From assembly GCA_021442645.1 (NCBI GenBank), contig JABUSR010000234.1:1-26747 (forward strand): 26,747 nt of DNA, read 5' to 3'. The translations under genes and the position numbers were made by a program. The notes under the pieces were generated by a model. It saw only the letters and a program-made list of their open reading frames with translations, made no database searches and was not told where the DNA came from. Origin of the DNA: Ruminiclostridium sp. (GTDB taxonomy: Bacteria; Bacillota; Clostridia; Oscillospirales; Oscillospiraceae). How positions within the stretch are numbered: position 1 is the first letter of the stretch; the number at the start of each line of letters is the position of its first letter. Below are positions 7,343 to 15,951 of this stretch, piece after piece.

Positions 7343-7369
7343 GGGAAAATTCCGGAGGAGGGTCACACC

Positions 7370-7816
7370 ATGAAGCACACCCGATATATGCGCGAAGCCC
7401 TGCTGCTGGCCCAGGAGGCCAAGGAGGCTGGAGAGGTCCCCGTGGGCTGTGTCATTGTGAAGGACGATGTCATTGTGGGCCGGGGCCGCAACCGCCGGGA
7501 GGAGAAGCAGTCCGCCCTCTCCCACGCCGAGTTGGAGGCCATTGCTGACGCCTGCCGGACCCTGGGGGACTGGCGGCTTCAGGGCACTCGGCTCTATGTG
7601 ACCCTGGAGCCTTGTCCCATGTGCGCCGGGGGGATCGTCTCCGCCCGGATCCCCGAGGTCTACTACGGGGCTAAAGACGCCGGCTTCGGTGCCTGCGGAT
7701 CTATCCTCAACCTTTTTGAAGAGGATTTCCGCCATCACCCCAAGATTGTGGGGCACATCCTAGAGGAGGAATGTAAGGATCTTCTACGGACGTTTTTTTC
7801 CCAAATTCGGGGCTAA
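7370..7816 (+). CDS. tadA: tRNA-specific adenosine deaminase
   Basis: TadA deaminates the wobble adenosine of tRNA-Arg(ACG) to inosine. The 148-residue protein carries the zinc deaminase motif: His52-Ala-Glu54 (SHAELEA) and Cys82/Cys85 in EPCPMCAGG. The conserved YMREAL start and the YYGAKDAGFGACGS region, in which tRNA-specific deaminases differ from cytidine and guanine deaminases, also fit. The ATG at 7370 is preceded by GGAGGAGGG; earlier ATGs lie before or inside the promoter. It appears monocistronic, ending at a terminator about 110 bp downstream. In Bacillus tadA is followed by the SRP RNA and dnaX; neither is seen here. Confidence 0.95.
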   Translation: MKHTRYMREALLLAQEAKEAGEVPVGCVIVKDDVIVGRGRNRREEKQSALSHAELEAIADACRTLGDWRLQGTRLYVTLEPCPMCAGGIVSARIPEVYYGAKDAGFGACGSILNLFEEDFRHHPKIVGHILEEECKDLLRTFFSQIRG

Positions 7817-7928
7817 CCTGGGGAAAACTTAAAGGTTCTGTAACAATTTTAATCTTTTTCTGTAACATGTTTTTGCTATGATACCATTGCAAGAGTCGAT
7901 AAGATCTTCTTTTCATTTTTAACCTTCT

Positions 7929-7978
7929 AAGAGTCAGGGGCAGCGAGTGGTTTCCGCTGCCCTTGCTCTTTTCTTTTT
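7929..7978 (+). terminator. Terminator after tadA
   Basis: Long stem (AAGAGTCAGGGGCAGCG pairing with CGCTGCCCTTGCTCTT, one bulge) with an 8-base loop, followed by a T-rich tract. It lies immediately before the -35 of the EamA promoter. Confidence 0.85.
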
Positions 7979-7979
7979 G

Positions 7980-8008
7980 TTGACAATCCATCTACCCGTC
8001 GGCATAAT
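7980..8008 (+). promoter_or_regulatory. Promoter of the EamA transporter gene
   Basis: TTGACA (7980-7985) and CATAAT (8003-8008) with 17-bp spacing; expected transcription start near 8015. Confidence 0.75.
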
Positions 8009-8058
8009 GGAGGTAGAGAATATGAGGGCCGTATGGGCCCACTTTGGAGTGTGATAAT

Positions 8059-8958
8059 TTGAAAAGTCCTCTCAAAGGCCACCTGATGGCCCTCTTTGCC
8101 GTGCTGGTATGGGGTATGACCTTCGTGGCCTCCAAGGTGCTGGTTGGGCTCCTGGATCCTTACTGGTATATCGTAATCCGCTTCATTTTGGCCTGGAGCT
8201 TCCTCTTCCTGATGGCCCCAAAGCCCATGAAATTGCTGCCCTGGGGCCGGGAGCTGGTGATTGTCTTCTGCGGTGTCGTGGGCGTGACCCTTTACTATGT
8301 TACCCAGAACGTGGCACTGGTGTACGGCACAGCCTCCAACACAGGGGTCATTTCAGCCTCTTCCCCCCTGTTTACGGCCCTGATTCTGTGGATTTTTGGC
8401 CGGAAGGTGAAGCTCTCCCCGGTGTTTTTTCTGGGGTTCCTTCTGTGCATCGGCGGCGTAGCCATGATTTCCTTCGCAGGAAACGGGCCCAGTATCCACC
8501 TGCTGGGGGATGCCTTCGCTCTGGCAGCGGCCATGTCTTGGGGTATCTACTGCGCAGTTATTCCTGTCACGGAGAAATATGGTCTGTCAGAGATCCAGGT
8601 CACCCGAAAGGTTTTCTTCTGGGGCACCTTGCTGACCATCCCGCTGGCCCTGGTGATGGGCGAGCCGGTGCCCATGGAGACCTTCACCCAGGGTGGTCTG
8701 GTGTTCTGGGGGAGTCTGCTGTTTGTTTCCCTGCTGTCTTCTGCTCTATGTTACCTCTTCTGGGGCAAGGGCACCAACCTCATCGGAGCGGTCACTGCCA
8801 GCGTGTACCTTTACCTGATGCCCGTGGTGTCGGTGATCGGCTCGGCCCTCATCCTGGGGGAGCCGGTGACGGTGATTACCTGGGTGGCTATCGGGGCCAT
8901 CTTTGTGGGGCTGTTCCTGTCCCAGAAAGGGAATCGGTCCACGGAGCCGAAGCTGTAA
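8059..8958 (+). CDS. DMT-superfamily EamA-type exporter
   Basis: A 299-residue integral membrane protein with about ten hydrophobic segments in two EamA repeats of five. Typical motifs are VWGMTFVASK near the N-terminus, the GxxxY(V/F)xQNxAL-type segment in the first repeat, and SVYLYLMPVVSVIGSALILGE followed by a final helix in the second. This family exports metabolites such as amino acids and related compounds, but the substrate cannot be assigned. The TTG at 8059 is preferred because GGAG lies nine bases upstream (8046-8049); a TTG at 8044 lacks a ribosome binding site and an ATG at 8086 would shorten the first helix's lead-in. A ten-codon open frame (8022-8054) precedes it. It stands alone between its promoter and a terminator. 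Confidence 0.88.
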   Translation: MKSPLKGHLMALFAVLVWGMTFVASKVLVGLLDPYWYIVIRFILAWSFLFLMAPKPMKLLPWGRELVIVFCGVVGVTLYYVTQNVALVYGTASNTGVISASSPLFTALILWIFGRKVKLSPVFFLGFLLCIGGVAMISFAGNGPSIHLLGDAFALAAAMSWGIYCAVIPVTEKYGLSEIQVTRKVFFWGTLLTIPLALVMGEPVPMETFTQGGLVFWGSLLFVSLLSSALCYLFWGKGTNLIGAVTASVYLYLMPVVSVIGSALILGEPVTVITWVAIGAIFVGLFLSQKGNRSTEPKL

Positions 8959-8965
8959 ATGAGAA

Positions 8966-8998
8966 AGAGAGCGTCCGACCGAGGTCGGACGCTCTTTC
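8966..8998. terminator. Terminator between the EamA gene and the SLH pseudogene
   Basis: Stem of about 15 bp centred on AGCGTCCGACC / GGTCGGACGCT with a tiny loop, followed by a modest T-rich tail on each strand. It sits between convergent reading frames and probably serves both. Confidence 0.75.
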
Positions 8999-9031
8999 TG
9001 TATCTGGAGAGTTTTGCCTGCCCGGCAAGAG

Positions 9032-10202
9032 TCACAGGGTCAGGTACTTCATAAGCATCTGAGCGGTTTCAGTCCGGGTGGCGGTGCCCAGAGGGTCCAG
9101 GGTACCATCGACTCTGCCGCCGCCGACCCCGTTCATGACACACCAGGTGACGCCTTCAGCGGCCCAGCCACTGACCTTGTCTGCATCGGAGAAACTCAGA
9201 TTGAAGGCCCAGTCGCCGGAGAAGCCGCCGCCATTTACGGTCTGATCATAGCGGTAGAGCATGGCCGATAGCTGTTCCCGGGTGATATTGTCGGTGGAGC
9301 CAAATCTGCCGTCGCCATAGCCTTTGACAATCCCTTGGGAGGAGGCCCAGCGGACGGCTTCGGTGTACCAGGTCCCGGCAGGCACGTCGGAGAAGGTCAA
9401 GGCGAAGTTCACATCAGGGGACCCGGCGGTCCTCCAGAGGATGGTGGCCAGCATAGCCCGGCTCAAAGCACCGTTGGGGGCGAAGAGGGTGGTATCCACG
9501 CCGTTCATGAGGCCGTTGAGCAGGGCATAGTCGACGGCATCGTGGTACCAGGCCTTTCGATTGATGTCCGTGAATCCGGCGCAGGGGTCTGTGGGGGGAC
9601 TGCTGACGGAGAATGTGGTGGTGACAAGAGACACGCCGGTACGGGCGATGGGACGAGAGGCCGTATCGTTCACCAGGGAAGAACTGCCGTTGATGGTCAT
9701 GGGCACGGAATCCCCGAAGGCATACCCAGCGTCGGGGATTAGATAGATGACGGAATAATAGTTTTGGTTCAATTGGAAGGGATCGGAGGGCGACATGCAT
9801 ATGGAGGACATCCAGCATAGGCCGTTTTTGGCCTGAGCAATAACCAAGGGGCCGCAGCCCAAGGTGGTCAGTTCCGCTGCATCGGCCAGATGATAGGGGG
9901 CGCCATTAGGGACAGAGACAGCATAATCAGGCAGGGCACCTGCAACGGGTGGCACGAGGACGGTAAGCTCGATGATGTCGATGTGGCCGAAGATGATGGA
10001 GAGGGCCGGATTAACTGTGAGGTAAGCCAAATCGGGGAAACTCTGATAGACCCAGGACGTTTTCGTCTCCATAGGTTGAGTCTGTGCGGCCGCTCACATC
10101 CAGGGCGGTCAGTCGGTTCCCGGAACAGTTCAGGGTAGTGAGCTTAGCGTTATTGGAGAGCTTCAGGGCAGTCAGCCGGTTGTTTTGGCTGAAGGTTACC
10201 CC
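9032..10202 (-). pseudogene. Remnant of an LRR/SLH-domain surface protein gene
   Basis: The main open frame (9032-10072) encodes three C-terminal SLH repeats (about residues 167-216, 227-276 and 294-345, with FTDI/FSDV/FSDA starts), which normally bind secondary wall polymers. Before them is a degraded unnamed wall-protein domain (residues ~35-155; motifs MSPSDPF, IPDAGYAFGDSV, TINGSS). The frame has no signal peptide and its ATG at 10072 lacks a ribosome binding site; a TGA lies eight codons upstream. Just upstream, in a different frame, 10089-10202 encodes leucine-rich-repeat sequence (NNRLTALKLSNN, LTTLNCSGNRLTALDVSG) with no start codon. I read this as a 5'-truncated, frameshifted gene for a secreted LRR-SLH protein. 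A sequencing error could explain the frameshift but not the missing 5' end. Confidence 0.78.
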
Positions 10203-10283
10203 GGGGAAAGCTCTCTCAGAGCAGAACCTATATTGTGCCGTGTTTCCCGGCCTTTGTCAAGGTGGGCGTCCGGACTCCATGGG

Positions 10284-10316
10284 AACAAGAGCGCCCGAAG
10301 TTCGGGCGCTCTTGTT
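10284..10316 (-). terminator. Terminator of the purine transport operon
   Basis: A perfect 16-bp inverted repeat (10284-10299 with 10301-10316), 19 bp after the stop of the last permease gene. The T-tract on the minus strand is short, so termination efficiency is uncertain. Confidence 0.65.
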
Positions 10317-10335
10317 GTCGTTATAGGAGGGGGGC

Positions 10336-11325
10336 TTATCGCTCCTCGCGGAAATAGCTCAGGCCCAGGCTTTCCGGGGGCTGGTTGCTCCGATTGTGCT
10401 TGAGACTCACGAAGACCAGCACCACAGCGGTGACGATGTAGGGCACGATGTCGTAGATGGAGGAGGGGATAAAGGAGATGGGGTAGTAGTAGCGCATGCA
10501 GGCCAGGCCGCCGAAAATGAGGGAGCAGAGAATGGCCCGTTTGGGGCTCCACACGGCAAAGATGACCAGGGCCACTGCCAGCCAGCCGTATCCGCTGATG
10601 CAGTTGTGGACCCAGGCCCCGCCTACACCCGCACCGGCGTTCATCACCAGGTACAGGCCGCCGAGACCGGTCATCGCACCGCCTAGGCAGGTGGCCAGGT
10701 AGCGGTACTTGGGCACGTTGATGCCTGCTGCATCGGCAGTGGCGGGGCTTTCACCCACGGCTCGGAGGTTCAGACCTGCCCGGGTCCGGCCTAGGAAGAA
10801 GGCCATGACAACAGCCAGGATGACTGCTAGGTAGACCATAAAGTTATGGGAGAACAGGAGTTTCCCCACGATGGGCAGTTCCACCAGAGGCTGGGGGAAG
10901 ACGGGGCTGTTGAAGATGCCCTTCACGGCGGTGCTGACAGACAGGAAGCCGGAGGGATCGGCGTTGCCAATGGCCTCGCCGAAGTAGTTGCCGAAACCCG
11001 TACCAAACATGGTTAGGGCCAGGCCGGTGACGTTTTGATTGGCCCGGAGGGTGATGGTGAGCACCGAGAAGATCAGGGCCCCCAGGCCGGCGCAAGCTAG
11101 AGAGCATACCAGACCGATGATAAGGGCTACATAGGGATTGGTGCCTCCGGCCTTCTCATAGTAGTAGATGCCTACGATGCCGGCAATACCGCCCATAAAC
11201 ATCATGCCCTCCACGCCCAGGTTTAGGTTGCCGGAGCGCTCAGCAAGGATCTCGCCCAGCACGCCGAAAAGGAGGGGAGCAGCCGCTAGGATACCGGCGG
11301 TAAGGAAATTGATGAGGTTATCCAT
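10336..11325 (-). CDS. Nucleoside-type ABC transporter permease (second subunit, NupQ-like)
   Basis: A 329-residue permease of the BPD_transp_2 family with eight to ten hydrophobic segments. Family hallmarks are ILAERSGNLNLGVEGMMFMGG near the N-terminus and the cytoplasmic loop RAVGESPATADAAGINVPKYRY, the coupling-helix region that contacts the ATPase. It forms the membrane channel with the preceding permease. The ATG at 11325 follows GGGAGG by eight bases; a GTG nine bases earlier is less well placed. The gene overlaps the previous permease by 8 bp, suggesting coupled translation, and is last in the operon. Nucleoside specificity is inferred from homology to NupPQ-type systems and the linked xpt. 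Confidence 0.9.
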   Translation of the reverse strand: MDNLINFLTAGILAAAPLLFGVLGEILAERSGNLNLGVEGMMFMGGIAGIVGIYYYEKAGGTNPYVALIIGLVCSLACAGLGALIFSVLTITLRANQNVTGLALTMFGTGFGNYFGEAIGNADPSGFLSVSTAVKGIFNSPVFPQPLVELPIVGKLLFSHNFMVYLAVILAVVMAFFLGRTRAGLNLRAVGESPATADAAGINVPKYRYLATCLGGAMTGLGGLYLVMNAGAGVGGAWVHNCISGYGWLAVALVIFAVWSPKRAILCSLIFGGLACMRYYYPISFIPSSIYDIVPYIVTAVVLVFVSLKHNRSNQPPESLGLSYFREER

Positions 11326-12436
11326 GGTCTGCACCTCCCTTTTCGGCTACGGACTTCTTGCCGCGGAAGATTACCCGGTAATTTATGAAGAATTCACAGC
11401 CCAGCATGAAGAAGAGCACGATAGCGGAGAGAACGTCTGCCGCCGAGGCGGGAATCTTAAAGCTGGTCTGGATGGCGTTGGAGCCCTTAGTGAGCACTGC
11501 CAGGAGCCCGGCGATGAGGACCATGGCGAAGGGGTTCAGGTGGGCCAGCCAGGCCACGATGATTGCCGTGAAGCCCACGCCGCCGGAGGTACCGGCGTTC
11601 AGGGTATAGTCCGCACCGGAGACCACCAGGAAGCCCATAAGCCCGGCGATAGCACCGGAGAGGAACATGGTGCGCATGATGATTTTGCTCACGTTCATGC
11701 CGGCGTACCGGGCGGTGCGCTGACTTTCGCCCACTACGGAGATCTCATAGCCATGGCGGCTTTGGGTCATGTAAATGAACATGGCAAAGGTGAGAAGAAG
11801 GACCACGATCCAGCCGATGTGAACCCCGAAGACCTTGGGTAGGCGGGCGTTCTGGTCGAACATGGCAATAATGGGGAAACCGGTACCCTGGGGATCCTTC
11901 CAGGGACCGTTCTGCAGGTAACTCTCAATGCCCAGGGCAATGTAGTTGAGCATCAGGGTGAACAGGGTCTCGTTGGTACCCCACTTGGCCTTAAAGAAGG
12001 CAGGGATGAGGCCCCAGATACCGCCAGCCACTAAGCTGGCGATCACCATCAGCAGGAGAAGGACGGGCTTGGGCAGGTGACTCCAGAAGAGGGCGAAGTA
12101 GGTGGCGGCGATGGCGCCGACCATAATCTGGCCTTCGGCGCCGATATTCCAGAACTTCATCTTAAAGGCGGGGGCAAGGGCCAAGGCAGCGCCCAACAGG
12201 GGGATGGCCAGCCGGACCGTGACCCGCCGGGTAGAGGGCCCGCTGAGGGAGCCGGAGACGATGCCCTTGTACACTTCGATGGGATTGTGGCCCAGAACCA
12301 GGATGAACAGGGAGCCAACCAGAAGTGCTAGGACGATGGCCCCCAGGCGGATGGCCCATTTCTTGCCCCGGCTCAGGTCGTCCCGTTTGGCCAGGCGGAC
12401 CAAAGGCTCCCGCTGGCTGTGCTTATGTTCCGTCAT
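11318..12436 (-). CDS. Nucleoside-type ABC transporter permease (first subunit, NupP-like)
   Basis: A 372-residue permease of the same family as its neighbour. A hydrophilic N-terminus of about 27 residues precedes the first membrane helix (AIRLGAIVLALLVGSLFILVLG). It has the conserved FKMKFWNIGAEGQIMVGAI segment (equivalent to NLGVEG in the partner) and the coupling loop VVGESQRTARYAGMNVSK. The ATG at 12436 has GGGGAGGG eight bases upstream and overlaps the end of the ATPase gene by 14 bp, so the ATPase and both permeases are probably translationally coupled and made in fixed ratio. Confidence 0.9.
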   Translation of the reverse strand: MTEHKHSQREPLVRLAKRDDLSRGKKWAIRLGAIVLALLVGSLFILVLGHNPIEVYKGIVSGSLSGPSTRRVTVRLAIPLLGAALALAPAFKMKFWNIGAEGQIMVGAIAATYFALFWSHLPKPVLLLLMVIASLVAGGIWGLIPAFFKAKWGTNETLFTLMLNYIALGIESYLQNGPWKDPQGTGFPIIAMFDQNARLPKVFGVHIGWIVVLLLTFAMFIYMTQSRHGYEISVVGESQRTARYAGMNVSKIIMRTMFLSGAIAGLMGFLVVSGADYTLNAGTSGGVGFTAIIVAWLAHLNPFAMVLIAGLLAVLTKGSNAIQTSFKIPASAADVLSAIVLFFMLGCEFFINYRVIFRGKKSVAEKGGADHG

Positions 12437-13979
12437 GGCCGTTTCCCTCCCCTATACGGGTCATCATCAGACCGATCTCTTCTTTGGTGACGGTCCGGCC
12501 ATCAACAATGCCGCTGACCCTGCCGCCGCACAGGACTAGGATTCGGTCGCACAGTTCCAACAGTACGTCCAGGTCCTCGCCCACATAGATGACAGCTACA
12601 CCTTTGGCCTTCTGCTTGTTGAGAAGGTGGTAGATGGTGTAGGATGCGTTGATGTCCAGGCCGCGCACCGGGTAGGCGGCCATGAGAAGAGACGGGGCGG
12701 AGGCGATCTCACGGCCCACCAGCACCTTTTGAACGTTGCCGCCGGAGAGTTTCCGCACGGGGGTGCTGATGCTGGGGGTGACCACGCCCAGTTCCTCCCG
12801 GATGTTTTCGGCCAGATCCTTGAAGGGTTTGGTTGTGGGGAAAAACCGGCCGCTCTTGTCGTAGCTTTTCAGCATCATATTGCCGGTCATGCCCATGGAA
12901 CCCACCAGGCCCATGCCCAGGCGGTCCTCCGGCACAAAGGCAAGGCTTATGCCCATATCCCGGATCTCCATGGGGGAGCGGCCCACCAGGGGCTCCACAG
13001 TATCGGGGTCATTGGGGCTGCTGTAGAGAATCTGGCCGCTGGCAACGGGATGGAGCCCGGCGATGGCCTCGCACAGCTCCTTTTGACCGGACCCTGCGAT
13101 ACCGGCAATGCCAAGAATCTCGCCACCCATTGCGGAGAAGGACACATCCTGCAGGACTTTAACCCCCTGGCCATCCAGGCAGGTAAGGTTTTTCACCACC
13201 AGGCGGCGCTGAGGATTCTCCGGCAGGGGACGGTCGATGTTCAGGGTGACAGCCCGACCTACCATCATGTCGGTGAGGGCCTGGGGGCTGGTGGTTTGGG
13301 TATCTACCGTGTCGATGTATTCGCCCTTCCGGAGGATGGACACCCGGTCAGAGATGGCCATGACTTCAGTGAGCTTGTGGGTGATGATGACGATAGACTT
13401 GCCATCGGCCTTCATGTTCCGCAGGACGGCAAAGAGCTTTTCGGTCTCCTGGGGGGTGAGGACGGCAGTTGGCTCGTCCAGGATGAGGATATCGGCTCCC
13501 CGGTAGAGGACCTTGATGATCTCCACAGTCTGCTTTTCAGAAACAGCCATGTCGTAGATCTTCTTATCAGGGTCCAGGTCGAAGCCGTACCGGCTGCTGA
13601 TCTCCCGAATCTGGCGGGAGATGGCCTTCCGGTCAAACTTTCCCTCTTCCTTCAGACCCAGGACGATGTTTTCTGCAGCGGTAAATACATCCACCAGCTT
13701 GAAGTGCTGGTGGATCATGCCAATCTTCAGGGCAAAGGAATCCTTGGGGGAACGGATGGCCACTTCCTCTCCGTTCACCAGAATCTGGCCGCTGTCGGGG
13801 AAATAGATGCCAGCCAGCATATTCATAAGGGTGGTTTTGCCGCTGCCGTTCTCACCCAGAAGGGCAAGGATCTCACCCCGCCGGATATCCAGACTCACGT
13901 TGTTGTTGGCCGTCACGCTGCCAAAGGTTTTGGTTACGTTCCGCAGCTCTACGGCGTTAACTGACTGCAAGAAATTCAC
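12423..13979 (-). CDS. Nucleoside-type ABC transporter ATP-binding protein (NupO-like)
   Basis: A 518-residue protein with two fused ABC ATPase domains, as in NupO- and sugar/nucleoside-type importers. Domain 1 has Walker A GENGSGKTT (42-50) and Walker B ILILDEPTAVL, but the signature loop reads AVSEKQ rather than LSGGQ. Domain 2 has a degenerate Walker A (GIAGSGQKE) and a good LSGGNVQK signature, giving one canonical composite site, usual for this family. The start is uncertain: GTG at 13979 is used, but GAGGTG overlaps it and would serve a TTG three codons later (13970). It lies 166 bp after the lipoprotein gene, across two hairpins. Confidence 0.92.
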   Translation of the reverse strand: MNFLQSVNAVELRNVTKTFGSVTANNNVSLDIRRGEILALLGENGSGKTTLMNMLAGIYFPDSGQILVNGEEVAIRSPKDSFALKIGMIHQHFKLVDVFTAAENIVLGLKEEGKFDRKAISRQIREISSRYGFDLDPDKKIYDMAVSEKQTVEIIKVLYRGADILILDEPTAVLTPQETEKLFAVLRNMKADGKSIVIITHKLTEVMAISDRVSILRKGEYIDTVDTQTTSPQALTDMMVGRAVTLNIDRPLPENPQRRLVVKNLTCLDGQGVKVLQDVSFSAMGGEILGIAGIAGSGQKELCEAIAGLHPVASGQILYSSPNDPDTVEPLVGRSPMEIRDMGISLAFVPEDRLGMGLVGSMGMTGNMMLKSYDKSGRFFPTTKPFKDLAENIREELGVVTPSISTPVRKLSGGNVQKVLVGREIASAPSLLMAAYPVRGLDINASYTIYHLLNKQKAKGVAVIYVGEDLDVLLELCDRILVLCGGRVSGIVDGRTVTKEEIGLMMTRIGEGNGHDGT

Positions 13980-14069
13980 CTCGTCTTTCTCTGAACTCTC
14001 GGTTCCTCTTCTCTCATACTACAAAATTGGAAAGGACACAGGAAGAGATTGCCGAGGGCAGTCCCTTCC

Positions 14070-14126
14070 GGTGCCCTTCCCGGGAAAGGCACGGCGTGCA
14101 CCTCTGCCTGAAGACAGAGGTGCACG
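14070..14126 (-). other. Two hairpins between the lipoprotein and ATPase genes
   Basis: One hairpin at 14095-14126 has a perfect 12-bp stem (CGTGCACCTCTG with its complement) and 8-base loop; a second at 14070-14091 is a near-perfect palindrome centred on TCCCGGGA. Neither is followed by a T-run on the minus strand, so they are not standard terminators. Hairpins here commonly stabilise the upstream binding-protein message, which must be made in excess over the transporter (inference). Confidence 0.55.
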
Positions 14127-14145
14127 GGTATTTCCAGATCAAAGA

Positions 14146-15306
14146 TTAGGACAGGACGGTGATACCGTCGATGATGAATGCGAAGGAGGGAGCAGAGGAT
14201 TTCTCGTTCTCGAGGTAGAACTCGCCCTCAGCCAGGTTCAGCTCATTGCCGTCAGCGTCCACACCGTGGAGAGGACCGGCAAAGACCTGCACGGAGCCGT
14301 CGGAAATGCCGGCAGCCGCGGCCTCGATGGCCTCCTTGGTGCCTTCGGCGATGACGGCATCATTCAGGTCAGACAGATAGCAGGAGCCCTGTGCATAGCC
14401 GCCGCACCAATCCTGGTCGATGGCTTCGCCGCTGAGCAGGCAGCCCAGAGCATACTCATAGTAGATGCCCCAGTTGATGCGGGCAGAAACCAGAGCGGAG
14501 TTGGGGGCTACGGGGATCATGTCATCATTGTAGCCCACGGCGAAGACGCCGTTGGTCTCGGCGGTGGTGGCGGGGGCAGAGGTGTCAGAGTGCTGGGAGA
14601 TAACGTCACAGCCCTGATCAATGAGTGCCTGGGCGTTGGTGGCTTCCTTAGTAGCGTCGGACCACTCGTTGGTGTAGTTTACCAGCATGGTCACGTCGGG
14701 GTTGACGCTCTTGGCACCCAGATAGAAAGCGGTGTAGCCGGAGATGACCTCTGCGTAGGGTTTTGCAGCCACATAACCCAGTTTGTTGGTCTCGGTCTTC
14801 AGACCTGCGGCGATACCAGCCAGGTAGCGGGCTTCAAAAATCTTGGAGAAGTAGTTGTGGGTGTTGTCCAGGTTGTCGCTGGCACTCTGGAAACCAGTGG
14901 CGTGGCAGAACTGCACCTCGGGATAATCGGGGGCAAACTCTACCATATACTGCTCGTGGCCGAAGGAGTCAGCAAAGATAGCCTGGCAGCCGGCGTCGAT
15001 GAGCTCGCCGATGGCATCTGCACAGGTGGAGTCCTCGCCGATGTTGGCCTTCACCACCACCTGGGAGTCGTAATCCAGACCCAGCTTCTCGCAGGCGGCC
15101 TGCATGCCCTCGATGTGGTTCTTGTTGTATGCATCAGCAGCTTCACCCACCAGGATGAGGCCAATCTTCAGGTCGGCTGCGGCGATGCCGGCGGTCTCAG
15201 TCTCGTCACCGGCGGGCTGGGAGCCCTCGGGAGTGGTGCCGCCGCAGGCGGCCAGACCCATGACCATCACACCGGCCATGAGCAGAGCAAGAATACGCTT
15301 TTTCAT
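14146..15306 (-). CDS. BMP-family substrate-binding lipoprotein (purine nucleoside type)
   Basis: A 386-residue lipoprotein of the Bmp/Med/NupN family. The N-terminus is a lipoprotein signal: basic MKKR, a hydrophobic stretch, and a lipobox ending LAAC with Cys21 to be lipidated, followed by a flexible GGTTPEGSQPAGDETE linker. The mature part binds the substrate outside the membrane and delivers it to the permease pair. The ATG at 15306 has AGGAGG seven bases upstream; an ATG ten codons earlier does not. It lies 60 bp after xpt and before the ATPase gene. Family members bind purine nucleosides (PnrA, NupN) or related compounds; the linked xpt supports purines, but the ligand is not proven. 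Confidence 0.92.
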   Translation of the reverse strand: MKKRILALLMAGVMVMGLAACGGTTPEGSQPAGDETETAGIAAADLKIGLILVGEAADAYNKNHIEGMQAACEKLGLDYDSQVVVKANIGEDSTCADAIGELIDAGCQAIFADSFGHEQYMVEFAPDYPEVQFCHATGFQSASDNLDNTHNYFSKIFEARYLAGIAAGLKTETNKLGYVAAKPYAEVISGYTAFYLGAKSVNPDVTMLVNYTNEWSDATKEATNAQALIDQGCDVISQHSDTSAPATTAETNGVFAVGYNDDMIPVAPNSALVSARINWGIYYEYALGCLLSGEAIDQDWCGGYAQGSCYLSDLNDAVIAEGTKEAIEAAAAGISDGSVQVFAGPLHGVDADGNELNLAEGEFYLENEKSSAPSFAFIIDGITVLS

Positions 15307-15366
15307 TTTGGTTCCTCCTAAAGTAAGTTTCATCATAACGGCCTAGGGCCGGAATGAACAGGGGGT

Positions 15367-15951
15367 TCAGTCGCAGAAGACTACGCCGGTCTCCTCGCTC
15401 ATGGACTGAATGCGGGCCAGTGCCTCCACCCGGACGCCCTCGTTCCGCAGGAGGGAGCCGCCAGGCTGGAAGGCTTTCTCCACTACTACACCGGCGCCCG
15501 CGACCTCGGATCCTGCCTGGTGGACGATTTCGATGAGAGCATGGAGGGCACTGCCATTGGCCAGGAAGTCGTCAATGATAAGGACCTTCTCTCCGGGGTG
15601 GAGGAAGTCCTTGGAGACAAAGATATTATAAGGACGCTTGCCTTGGGTGAAAGATTCCACTTGGCTGATGTACACATCTCCAGCGATATTCTTGGTCTTG
15701 TTCTTCTTGGCGAAGACCACCGGGGGATTACCGAAGGCCTTGGCGGCACTGCAGGCAATGGCGATACCGGAGGCCTCAATGGTGAGGATCCGGTCCACTT
15801 GACAGTCGGCAAACCGGGCTTTAAAGGCGGCGCCCAGCTCATCCAGGAAGGCTACGTCCATCTGGTGATTCAGAAAACTGTCGACCTTCAGGATCTCGTT
15901 GGTGCCTCGGATTTTTCCTTCTTTTAGAATACGCTTCTTCAGCTGTTCCAC
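15367..15951 (-). CDS. xpt: Xanthine phosphoribosyltransferase
   Basis: Xpt converts xanthine and PRPP to XMP for purine salvage. The 194-residue protein has the PRPP-binding motif VLIIDDFLANGSA (123-135), the N-terminal LKVDSFLNHQ block and the FAKKNKTKN segment typical of Xpt, which separates it from adenine phosphoribosyltransferase. The start is GTG at 15951, with AGGAG eight bases upstream. It is first in the operon with the nucleoside-type ABC importer, so uptake and salvage are probably co-expressed. The leader is only about 75 bases and I found no guanine/xanthine riboswitch core in it, unlike xpt of Bacillus. Confidence 0.94.
   Translation of the reverse strand: MEQLKKRILKEGKIRGTNEILKVDSFLNHQMDVAFLDELGAAFKARFADCQVDRILTIEASGIAIACSAAKAFGNPPVVFAKKNKTKNIAGDVYISQVESFTQGKRPYNIFVSKDFLHPGEKVLIIDDFLANGSALHALIEIVHQAGSEVAGAGVVVEKAFQPGGSLLRNEGVRVEALARIQSMSEETGVVFCD

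Larger units (their letters stand above)
6576..7369. other. Long intergenic region between crt and tadA
   Basis: The left part (6576-6690) holds the crt leader and promoter and the right end (7314-7369) the tadA promoter. The middle (about 6770-7260) is GC-rich, purine-rich on the plus strand (for example 6791-6836), and unexplained. Open frames exist on both strands (such as 6832-7209 plus), but their composition is not protein-like and no start has a convincing ribosome binding site. I compared it by eye with RNase P, tmRNA, SRP and T-box motifs and found no convincing match. A 13-bp near-palindrome GCAGGAATCCTGC occurs around 7072-7084. Confidence 0.5.

Noticed and set aside
12627..13964. 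445-codon open frame opposite the ABC ATPase gene
   Set aside because: Antisense shadow of a well-conserved ATPase gene, His/Gly/Ala-rich, caused by GC-rich third positions.
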